From contig JACPZS010000057.1 of the NCBI GenBank assembly GCA_016195385.1, forward strand, positions 1 through 64,000: a DNA stretch of 64,000 bases, read 5' to 3'. The notes beneath the pieces were generated by a model. It searched no databases. It worked only from the letters and a program-made list of their open reading frames with translations, and had not been told where the DNA came from. Position 1 is the first letter of the stretch; every line of letters begins with the position of its first letter. The DNA comes from Verrucomicrobiota bacterium. Lineage in GTDB: Bacteria > Verrucomicrobiota > Verrucomicrobiia > Limisphaerales > JACPZS01. Of the stretch, positions 20,047 through 29,200 are shown piece by piece. The position numbers and the translations under genes are program-made.

Positions 20047-21813
20047 ACCGTCGTTTCCTTCTCCGGCATCGAGAAATCCTTCTTCGGCGTGAAGGTGCTC
20101 AAGGGCGTGAGCTTTGACGTGGGCGCGGGAAGCATCGTGGGATTGGTCGGCGAGAACGGCGCTGGCAAGTCCACGCTGATGAACCTGCTCGGCGGCATTC
20201 TCCAGCCCGATGCCGGGGAACTGCGCGTGAACGGACAAACCTATGCGCCGCGCAATCCAAACGCCGCCCGCGCCGCCGGCATCGCCTTCGTGCATCAGGA
20301 GCTGAACCTGTTTCCGAACCTGAGCATCGCGGAAAACCTGCATCTCACCGACTTCCCGCGCGTCGGAGAGAAGATTGTTCGTGGTTCGTCGTTCGTGGTT
20401 CGTGGCGATAACGAGCCCGCAAGCGCCCCACAACGAACAACGAACAACAAACAACAAACCGGCGGTGGCCTGCCTTGGATTGACCGTCGCACTCTCCGCT
20501 CCCGCACAACGGAACTTCTACGGCAAGTCGGACTCGATCACGCGCCCGACACGCTGGTGGAATGCCTGCCGGCTGGCGAGCGGCAGCTTGTCGAGATTGC
20601 CAAGGCTCTTGGCGCGGATGCGCGCGTGATCATTCTCGATGAACCAACGACTTCGCTCTCGGCCCGTGAATGCGAGCGGCTGTTCACCTTGATGCATCAG
20701 CTTCGAAAGCGCGCCATCGCGATCATCTACATCTCGCACGCGCTCGGTGACGTGCTGCGGATCTGCGACGACCTTGTGGTCCTGCGCGACGGAGAGCGAG
20801 TCGGCGGCGGCGAGACGAAGGAATTCACACACGACCGGCTCGTCTCGCTCATGGTCGGGCGGCAGTTGAACCAGCTTTATCCGGAGCGTTCGTGTTGGGG
20901 AGCACAGGCGCCCTCGCCTGTAGCGGTCGGCGCCCTCGCCGACCACCCCGACGGCGCACGGACGGCAATGATCCAGAATCACGTCGCGAAGGATTCGAGC
21001 GCCCAAACGCGAACCGCGAGGGCGCGGTTCGCAGCAGCCGGGGCGGCTGCGCTCCCCATTCTCTCAGTCCGTTCCCTCACCCAGCCCGGCATCGCGCATG
21101 ACATCTCGTTCGATCTCGCGGCCGGCGAGGTGCTTGGCATCTCGGGCCTGATGGGTGCGGGGCGTTCCGAACTGGCGCGCATCCTTTTCGGACTCGATCC
21201 CTGCACGAGCGGCGAGATTCAACTCGCCGGGCAACTGCTCGATGGCAATCCGCGCCAACGCATCCAACGCGGCCTTGCGTTCCTCACCGAAGATCGCCGC
21301 CAAGAAGGGCTCTGCATGGAGGCATCCATCGCCGACAATATTGCGCTCGTCACGCTCACGCAGCACAGCCGAACCCCGGCGCGCTGGCTCGACTTCGCAG
21401 GCATCAAGTCCGCCGTCAGCCAGATGCGCGAAGCGGTCCGTCTCTCGCCGAAGGCGACCGACTCGCAACCTGTCCGCACGTTGAGCGGCGGCAACCAGCA
21501 AAAGGTCGTGCTTGGCAAATGGCTGCTGGCTGAACCCAAGGTGCTCATCCTCGACGAACCGACGCGCGGTATTGATGTCGGGGCAAAGTTCGAAATTTAC
21601 CAGCTCATCCACCAACTCGCCGATCGCGGGGCCGGTGTGCTGGTCATCTCGTCCGAGATCGAGGAACTCATCGGCATCTGTGATCGCCTGCTGGTGATGC
21701 GTCACGGTGAGCTCACGGGCGAGTTCCGACGCGAGGAGTTCGACCGGGAGAAGATCCTCGGTTCGGCGTTGCACGCGTCCAAACCGTTAGCAGCCGACGT
21801 GAGGAGGCTCTGA
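19999..21813 (+). CDS. Sugar ABC transporter ATP-binding protein (RbsA-like), containing two in-frame repeat-element insertions
   Basis: Two ABC domains (GENGAGKST, LMGAGRSEL, signature LSGGNQQKVVLGKWL); extra segments 'SSFVVRGDNEPASAPQRTTNNKQQTGG' and 'ERSCWGAQAPSPVAVGALADHPDG...RFAAAGAAALP'. Confidence 0.88.
   Translation: MNTPTNNDEQRTTHNETVVSFSGIEKSFFGVKVLKGVSFDVGAGSIVGLVGENGAGKSTLMNLLGGILQPDAGELRVNGQTYAPRNPNAARAAGIAFVHQELNLFPNLSIAENLHLTDFPRVGEKIVRGSSFVVRGDNEPASAPQRTTNNKQQTGGGLPWIDRRTLRSRTTELLRQVGLDHAPDTLVECLPAGERQLVEIAKALGADARVIILDEPTTSLSARECERLFTLMHQLRKRAIAIIYISHALGDVLRICDDLVVLRDGERVGGGETKEFTHDRLVSLMVGRQLNQLYPERSCWGAQAPSPVAVGALADHPDGARTAMIQNHVAKDSSAQTRTARARFAAAGAAALPILSVRSLTQPGIAHDISFDLAAGEVLGISGLMGAGRSELARILFGLDPCTSGEIQLAGQLLDGNPRQRIQRGLAFLTEDRRQEGLCMEASIADNIALVTLTQHSRTPARWLDFAGIKSAVSQMREAVRLSPKATDSQPVRTLSGGNQQKVVLGKWLLAEPKVLILDEPTRGIDVGAKFEIYQLIHQLADRGAGVLVISSEIEELIGICDRLLVMRHGELTGEFRREEFDREKILGSALHASKPLAADVRRL
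20373..20460. repeat. GTTCGT/ACGAAC-type palindromic repeat, copy D (in frame inside the ATPase CDS)
   Basis: Left arm ATTGTTCGTGGTTCGTCGTTCGTGGTTCGTGG; right arm CCCCACAACGAACAACGAACAACAAACAACAAACC. Confidence 0.8.
20896..21058. repeat. 163-bp multi-hairpin element with 8-bp terminal inverted repeats (TGGGGAGC...GCTCCCCA), in frame inside the ATPase CDS
   Basis: Terminal IRs 20896-20903 / 21051-21058; hairpins ACAGGCG-CCCT-CGCCTGT, GGTCGGCG-CCCT-CGCCGACC, GCGAACCGCG-AGGG-CGCGGTTCGC, GCAGCCG-GGG-CGGCTGC. Confidence 0.8.
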
Positions 21814-21834
21814 ATTGAACGCGCACGCCACCCC

Positions 21835-22693
21835 ATGAATCAGAGCCTCGTTACGCCGGCTGCTACGAAGAATGGGCGTGCGCCCCTGCTCCGCCTCCTA
21901 GACTTCGCACCGGTCGCCTTGTTTGCCGTCGTGCTGCTCGTGTTCGGGCTGATGTCGGACAAATTTCTTACCGCGGCCAACCTCACGCAGGTTCTCATTC
22001 AAGCGTCCTCCACTGCCGTGGTCGGCGTGGGCATGACTTTTCGTCACGCGACTCAAACTCGTCGCCTTCATCGCCACCCTCGCGACACTCTACATCGGGC
22101 GCGGGGCGGGCCGATGGATTACCCAGACGCGCGCGATGAACCTGCCCGACTCCTTCCTCGCGCTCGGCTCAGCCAAGTGGCTGGGCGTTCCCCTGCCATT
22201 GTGGATGGCTGGCACGGTCGTCGTCCTCGCGCAACTCGTGCTCTCGCACACGCCGTTCGGCCGTCAGCTCTACGCGCTCGGTCATAACGTTGAAGCCGCG
22301 AAAAAGGCTGGCTTGCGCACCACACGGCTGCTCGCGGCAGTGTATGTGATCTGCGGCGCGTGCGCGGGGCTGGGCGGCATTCTCGCGCTCTCGCAACTCG
22401 GCGCGGTCTCGCCGAAGTTCGGCGAACTTTACGAATTCGACGCCATCACGGCGGCGGTGCTTGGCGGCACGAGCCTGTTCGGCGGACGCGGCCGGGTGTT
22501 TCCCGGCACGGTGCTGGGCGCGGTGCTGCTCAAGAGCATCTTCAACGGCCTAGTCATCGTGCAGGCCGATCCCTATCTCTACCCGCTCATCACCAGCGCG
22601 ATCATCTTCGTGGCCGTGCTGCTGGACAGCCTGCGGAATAATCTCATCGTGCGCCTCGGTCGGCGAAAGATTCGAGTTGAAGAGCCATGGTGA
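21835..22693 (+). pseudogene. Second RbsC-like sugar ABC permease, disrupted by an internal deletion and frameshift
   Basis: 5' part in frame 1 ('APVALFAVVLLVFGLMSDKFLTAANLTQVLIQASSTAVVGVGMTF') and 3' part in frame 2 ('TRLKLVAFIATLATLYIGRGAGRWITQTRAMNLPDSF...GGTSLFGGRGRVFPGTVLGAVLL'); the middle membrane segment is absent. Confidence 0.8.
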
Positions 22694-22952
22694 AAATTGT
22701 CCAAAAGAAGGAGCAAAGGCTTCTAGGGATCCGTCGATGCCTCATGTCCGTATCGCCGCCAACACCCATCTGGGGTGGGGGGACATGTTCTTCCGGATTA
22801 ACGCCATGGTCGAACCCGAATCCGATCTCCGGCCGGAAGTCCGCAGGAGCCGTCCCTTCCCGATGGTTCAACTATTGGTCACCGGTCATTCCGGTGCCGC
22901 TCGCGGATTTCCAGCAGAAGAGGACAAGCTTCAAGTCATGGAAAGGTGGAAT

Positions 22953-24215
22953 CTACGGCTTGGGCTTGATGAACAGGACTTCACCCCGGTCAATCCAGCC
23001 CTTGCGCAAATCGACGCGAAACCAGCCGTCGCTGTTCTTCTTGTGAAAGCGCGTGCCTGAGCGCGGGCCGAAACCAGGCAGATCGTATTGTGCCCACGTC
23101 TTGCCCATGTCGGGCGAGTAGATGAATCCGGTGACGTAGGGCGATGCCGGCGCGTAGTGCGCGGCGAGCATCACGCCGTCCTGGATGATCATGTTTGCGC
23201 ACTCAAACTCGGGGTTAAAAAGCAGAGTGTGCGCGGCGGGATTCGCGATGTCGGCGGGGGCGCACGTAAAGATTCCGCGATCATGCTTGTCGCCTCGTTT
23301 CGGGCCGTTCGCGTCGCTGGCCCAATACAGTTTGCCGCCGACGAAATTGATGCCGCCGGATTTGTGGCGCGAGTCGGAGTTCACGGAGATGAGCACCTTC
23401 CACTCCCACTTGTCGGACTTGGCGTCGTAGGTGCCGCGCAGCCAGTGGCACTCGTCGCCTTGGCCGCGGCTGAGGTCGCCCGTGCAGGCGTAATAGGCGT
23501 TCTCGGCGGGGTTGTAGGCGACGCTGTGGATGTGGCGGCAGACGATCGGATTTTTGGCGTCGCCCAGGAACGATTTCGGCTCCGCTCCTTTTTGCTGAAA
23601 CGCCGGGTTTTGACCGAAGGAATACGCGAGCTTCACGGTCTGTCCGCTGTCGGTGGAATAGTAGATGTTCACCGGGACGGCTCCGCCCACGACATTGCAG
23701 TAATTGCCCCACACGAGCATCTCCGCGCCGTTCACGTCCCAAGTGTGCTCGCCGTCGAGCGGATGGAAATACCAGCCGGGTTCGGCTGGGTTCACCGGCA
23801 GGTGCGGGACGTAATCGCGGCCCTCGCGATCTTTCACAGTGATTGGCCGGTGCGTCCTGAGATTGTCGGTGCTCAGGAAAAGTTTCTCGCGCGTCGCGAA
23901 GAGGATGTTCCCGTTCTTCAGGAGGCAACTGAAGGTGATGTTCTCCGCGTCGGCGAACTCCGCGCGGTGCGGCCACGTCTTGCCGTTGTCTTCGGAAAGC
24001 AAGATTTTCCCGCCGCCAAACCCAAAGGCTTTGTGGTCGCGCTGCGAGTCGATGTATGGCCCGTCGGGCGCGAGGCGATACCAGAAGTGCTTCGTATCTG
24101 CGACGTCGGAAAGCGCGGCGGTGAGATCCATCGTGCCGGGCAGCCAGAGGCCGCCCGCCGTTGCCGCCGTGGCTCGCAGCCACTGCCGTCGCGTGAATTG
24201 TGATGAGTGTTTCAT
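22953..24215 (-). CDS. Tat-exported BNR/Asp-box (sialidase-fold) protein
   Basis: Tat signal 'FTRRQWLRATAATAGG'; Asp-boxes 'SEDNGKTW' and 'SPDMGKTW'. Confidence 0.75.
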   Translation of the reverse strand: MKHSSQFTRRQWLRATAATAGGLWLPGTMDLTAALSDVADTKHFWYRLAPDGPYIDSQRDHKAFGFGGGKILLSEDNGKTWPHRAEFADAENITFSCLLKNGNILFATREKLFLSTDNLRTHRPITVKDREGRDYVPHLPVNPAEPGWYFHPLDGEHTWDVNGAEMLVWGNYCNVVGGAVPVNIYYSTDSGQTVKLAYSFGQNPAFQQKGAEPKSFLGDAKNPIVCRHIHSVAYNPAENAYYACTGDLSRGQGDECHWLRGTYDAKSDKWEWKVLISVNSDSRHKSGGINFVGGKLYWASDANGPKRGDKHDRGIFTCAPADIANPAAHTLLFNPEFECANMIIQDGVMLAAHYAPASPYVTGFIYSPDMGKTWAQYDLPGFGPRSGTRFHKKNSDGWFRVDLRKGWIDRGEVLFIKPKP

Positions 24216-24313
24216 GGTGGCTTGGTGATTGCCGTGTTGCTGTGAATTGGCTTCACTAACGGGCACAACATCGCGCTCTCGCCCTGTTGAATCGTTTTAC
24301 TCATGAAGCAGCC

Positions 24314-25522
24314 ATGAACACACGCCAAATCTGTCTCGCCCTCACGCTCCTGATTTCAGCCATGCACGCCGCGCTTGCGGCGGATGGAAATGCCCCCGCT
24401 TCCGAGAAACCTGTCAGTGCAGGCAAGCCGGCCGGGGCTGTGACCGAGGCCACCAAGCCGGCGGCCAAGCCCAAGCCGAAGTTTCAATACAAGTCTGAAG
24501 GCATCGAGGTGCCGGCGGCGACCGACGACGAGCCGAAGGTGAAGGCGTTCGGGCCGGACACGATTCGCGCGGCCCGGAAATATCTCGATGACGGCGCCCA
24601 CCATTGGGTGAGGGAGAAGAGCTGCATCGCCTGCCACAGCACGGGCACCTACATGGTGGATCGATCCGTGTTGACCCCGCTGCTGGGCAAGCCGAGCGAT
24701 GAAGTGCTCGCCGACTTCATCGACAATATCCCGAAACCAGAAGCCAAGTCCGACATCAGCACCATCTCGTCCGTGTGGCGCAGCTCCGGTCTCGCCTCCT
24801 GGGACAAGCACGTCACCGGCAAGCTGAGTGAACACACCGCCCGCTCGTTGCAACGCACCATGACGCGGCTCGAACCGGAGGGCTTCTTCAAGACTTACAA
24901 GGAGGTGGAGATTCCCTACATCACCACGCACTTTCAACTGACGTTGCAGGCGGCGCGCGCCGTGGTCGCCGCGCCGGGCTGGCTGGCGAATCTCAAGGAT
25001 GCCGACACGCTCGAACGCGTCGCGCGGATGAAGAAGTTCCTCCGCGAGCACGAGCCGGTGAACGATTACGAACTCGCGCTCAAGCTCCAACTCGCCGCAC
25101 TGATGCCCGAGCTGGTGCCCCAGCCGCAACGCGATGCTGCGACCGCGATGCTCTGGCGATTGCAGCAGCCCGACGGCGGCTGGTCCACGCGGCGCATGTC
25201 ACCGGTCATGAAATGGCATGAAGCCGTGGACGCGGAAACCATCGCGATGCTGGCTGCGGAGCCGGATGCCGCCAGCCCGGCAAGCGATCCCTACATGACC
25301 GCCTTTGCCATCGTCCTGCTGCGCGAGAGCGGCGTGCCGACGAGCGATGACCGCATTCAAAAAGGAGTCGCATGGCTCAAGGCAAATCAGCGAGTGAGTG
25401 GCCGCTGGTGGATGAAGTCTCTCTACAAGGACACCTATCACTACATCACCTACATCAGCACCGTGCAGGCACTCCGCGCGCTCGCGCTCTGCGGTGAGGT
25501 GCCGAAGCTCACCGACAATTAA
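24314..25522 (+). CDS. Secreted alpha/alpha-toroid (squalene cyclase-like) protein with one CxxCH motif
   Basis: Signal peptide; 'KSCIACHSTGTYMV'; 'LQQPDGGWSTRR', 'GVAWLKANQRVSGRWW' QW-like repeats. Confidence 0.65.
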   Translation: MNTRQICLALTLLISAMHAALAADGNAPASEKPVSAGKPAGAVTEATKPAAKPKPKFQYKSEGIEVPAATDDEPKVKAFGPDTIRAARKYLDDGAHHWVREKSCIACHSTGTYMVDRSVLTPLLGKPSDEVLADFIDNIPKPEAKSDISTISSVWRSSGLASWDKHVTGKLSEHTARSLQRTMTRLEPEGFFKTYKEVEIPYITTHFQLTLQAARAVVAAPGWLANLKDADTLERVARMKKFLREHEPVNDYELALKLQLAALMPELVPQPQRDAATAMLWRLQQPDGGWSTRRMSPVMKWHEAVDAETIAMLAAEPDAASPASDPYMTAFAIVLLRESGVPTSDDRIQKGVAWLKANQRVSGRWWMKSLYKDTYHYITYISTVQALRALALCGEVPKLTDN

Positions 25523-25524
25523 CC

Positions 25525-25647
25525 ATGAGCACCCGTCGCCAATTTCTCAAACAAGCTGGAGCCGCCAGCGCCGCCCTCTCCACCCTGGGCACCCCGCTCC
25601 TCAAGAGCCGCCGGCATCTCCTAGTCCTGAAAGCCATCTTCGCCTGA
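25525..25647 (+). pseudogene. Remnant of a Tat-signal protein N-terminus (DUF1501-type or oxidoreductase)
   Basis: ATG...: MSTRRQFLKQAGAASAALSTLGTPLLKSRRHLLVLKAIFA* - a Tat leader ending after 40 codons. Confidence 0.6.
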
Positions 25648-25665
25648 CCACCTGTTGGTTGATCC

Positions 25666-26274
25666 ATGAAACTTCGGTTCAAGATTGCAGCCTGTGCTCT
25701 CGCCGTCGCCTTGCTGGCCTCTGCGAGTGCGGGCGCGGTGGACTTCGAGAAGGACATCAGCCTACTGCTCGTCGAGCGCGGCGTGTCGTGTCACGGTGAG
25801 AAGAAGCAGAAGGCGTTGCCGCAACTCGACCGACGGGCCGATGCGATGAAGGGCGGCGAGAATCCGTATCGCGAACTGCCCGTGCGCGCCATCCGCCTCG
25901 TCTTCTGCGAACTCACCCCGAACCACGACCTGCCTGACGCCGAACTCCGCGCGCGTCTGGGCCGCGAACTCTTCAGCCCCGGCTGGCAGCCCGCGCAAGT
26001 GGATGACTTGTTTTTTCTCTTCCAGGTCTTCAACACCGACCGCGACTGGTCCCTGCCCGGCGCATTGACCACGCCTGGCTTGGTGCGTCATCGTGCAGAG
26101 CATGGCCGTTTCGACACCAGGAAGCGTGTCCTGCTCCGCGATCAACTCGCCCGCGTCCAGGCCATCGCCGCGCGCCATCGCGACGCGACGAGCGGCGGCG
26201 CGAAGGCACTTCAACGCATCGCGCAATGGCTGGCCGATCAATGGACGTCGGAAAATGCCGTCGTGCTGAATTGA
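25666..26274 (+). pseudogene. Degenerate planctomycete-cytochrome (PSCyt1)-like fragment joined to unrelated sequence
   Basis: 'VDFEKDISLLLVERGVSCHGEKKQKALPQLDRRADAMKGGE' resembles the PSCyt1 start but the first Cys of CxxCH is replaced (GVSCH). Confidence 0.5.
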
Positions 26275-29200
26275 TGAACCCGCTATACTCCAAACATCTC
26301 CTGCTCGTCGTCGGGCTGTTGCCATGCCTCCCAGTTGGAGGCCTGCTGTTCGCGCAAATTCCGAAACCCACCGACGCGCCGAAGGCGAAGACGCCGGAGC
26401 AAAGCGCGGCGGCGTTCAAATTACCGGACGGCTTCCGCATGGAAGTCGTCGCGAGCGAACCGCTCATCGCGTCGCCGTCAGCGGTGTGCTGGGATGAGCG
26501 CGGGCGGATGTTCGTGAGCGAACTCCACGGCTACAATCTCGCCGGGCAGCTCGACATTGAAGAACTCAACCAGACCGGGAAACTCGACACGCAGGTGCGC
26601 CGCGTGCAGGCGGACGAGAAGTTCAAGCAGGCGGCCCAGCGCGGCACCTACGGCGTGGTGAAGTTGCTCCGCGACACCAACGGCGACGGGCGCATGGACG
26701 TGGCGGACGTGTGGGCCACGAATCTGCCGCCGGCCTATGGACTCGTGCCGGCGCGCGGCGGCGTCATCGTGGCGTGTGCGCCGGACATCGTGTTCCTCGC
26801 CGACCGCGACGGCGATGGCGTGGCCGAAGTGCGCGAGAAACTGTTCACCGGCTTTCCCACCGGCGAACTGGAGCGCGGCATCAATGCGCCGCAATGGGGT
26901 GGCGACGGCTGGATTTATTTCGGTCGCGGCTGGGGCGGTGGGAAAATCACCGGGCCGCATCTGCCCGCGCCGGTGCAGTTGCCCGGATCGGACTTCCGCA
27001 TTCGCGCGGACGGCAGCGCCATTGAACCCGTCACCGGCAGCACACACACGTTCGGCTTCGCGATGACGGAGACTGGCGACCGCTTCACGGTGACGACGAC
27101 CGTTCCCGGCATCTACATCGCGCCGTTGCCGTGGCGTTATCTCTCGCGTAATCCCGATGCGGCCACGCCGTCGCTCGAAGCCGCCACCGGCGACCGCCGC
27201 GCCTATTCAATCTCGAAGCCGCATCCGTGGCGGCAGAAACGCGCCGATGATCCGGCCTATTTCAAATACTACAACTCGCGCTACGGTGCGGCGGAGAGCG
27301 AAGCCGACGGCTGGTTCACCGCCGCGTGCGGGCCGATGATTTATCAGGACCGCGCGTTGCCGGGATTGCACGGGCAATACTTCGTTTGCGAACCGTCGGG
27401 CAATCTCATCCACCGCGCGCTGGTCGAAACGGACGGCCCGGCGCTGAAACTCCGCCGCGCGCCGGGCGAGGAGAAATCCGAGTTCGCAGCGACCAGCGAC
27501 CAGTGGAGCCATCCGATGAACCTCACCCATGGACCGGACGGCTCGATCTGGGTCACCGACTACTACCGCGAAATCATCGAGGACTACTCGGCCATCCCGC
27601 GCCATCTCCAGCAGCAATATGGCGTCTATGCCGGCCACGACCGCGGTCGAATCTACCGCCTCACGCACAGGGACGCGCCGCGCCCGCCGTCGCCCGACCT
27701 GAGCCGGCTCGGCGGAAAGGCGCTCGCCCGCGAATGTGCCAGCCCGCTGTTCTGGCGGCGGCAAACCGCGCAACGGCTCCTCGTCGAACGCGGAGAAAAG
27801 TCCGCCGCGCCGTCACTGCGCCGATGGCTCGCTGACAAGAGCGCTGCCCCTTCCACCATCATCACCGCGCTCCGCACGCTCGACCAACTCGGCGCGCTCA
27901 CGCCGCGCGACGTTCAGCCCTTCCTCACCCACGGAGACGCCGCCGTGCGCGTTCACGCGCTGCAACTCGGCGACCGTTGGTTCGGCAAGGACGAGGGCAA
28001 CGCCCTGCTCGACGCCGCGTTGATGGCCGCGCCCGCCGAGCAAAATCCCCGAGTGCAAATTCAGTTTGCCCTGAGCCTCGGCGAGGCCCGCGACTCGCGC
28101 GCCTTCGCCCTGCTCGCGAGCTTCGCGCGCTTGAAACTGGCCGTGCGCTGGATGGACGCGGCGTTGTTGTCGTCGCTGCACGGACGCGGCACGGAGATGC
28201 TTGCCGAACTGCTTCGCGAAGCCGGCGGCTCCGCCAGGTTCCTCGCGCCGCTCGCGCAATCCATCGCCGCGCGCCGCGATGAACCCGAACTCGCCCGCGC
28301 GTTCACCCTCACCGCCACCGCGAAACCGGACACCCAGGCCGCCGTGCTCAACGCCCTCGTCAAGGGCCGCAAGAACGCGCCCCGCAAACCGCTCGCCGAC
28401 AAATCCGCTCGCGCGTCCCTTGCCTCACTCGCCGCAAGTCCAAGTTCCGAAGTTCGCAAAGCCACGCGCGCACTCGAAGACACCTTCATCGCCACCGTCG
28501 CCGATGACGAGGCGCTGGTGCCTGCCGGCAAACTGCCCGCCGCCGAAACCATCAGCGACGAGGCGTTCCGCAAATTTGTCGCCGCGCTCGCCGCTCCACG
28601 CGACCTCAAGCGCGGCCACGAATTGTTCACGCAAGCGTGCGCGACCTGTCATCGCATTGGCACCGAGGGCCACGACGTCGGCCCCGATCTGCTCGGACAA
28701 CTCGGCATGGCGGAGGACTCATTGCTGAAAGACATCCTCATGCCGAACGAACGCATCCGCCCCGGCTACGAAACGACACTGGTGCAAACATCCGACGGCA
28801 GCGCCATCACCGGCATCCTGAAGGACGACGGCGCGACGAGCCTGACGCTGGCCCTGCCGAACGGCGTCGAGCAGGTGCTGCTGCGCAAAGACGTGACCGG
28901 CGTGCGCCGGCTCGCCGCTTCGCTCATGCCGTCCTTCGCCGAAGGACTCACCCCCGCCGACGTGGCGAACGTGCTCGCTTGGTTGCGCAGCAATCTGGGC
29001 GCGGGCGCGCCGAAGCAGGCGCAGGGCTACTTGGAATTCCGCCTCTACACCGTCACGTCGAACAAGATGGAAGGCGTGCTCGAACGATTCCGCGACACGG
29101 TGGAGCCGGTGCGTCGCCGGCACGGCATCAAGACGCTCGGCTACTGGAGCGCGCCGGGCACGACAAACGGTGGGACGTTCGCGTATCTGATGGCGGCGGC

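Noticed and set aside
19105-20457. 450-aa minus-strand ORF over permease and ATPase, rich in 'LFVVRCSL'
   Set aside because: Its apparent repeats are only the antisense translation of the GTTCGT/ACGAAC elements.
22677-23060. Short plus-strand ORFs after the broken permease
   Set aside because: Overlap the 3' end of the minus-strand Asp-box gene and show no protein-like conservation.
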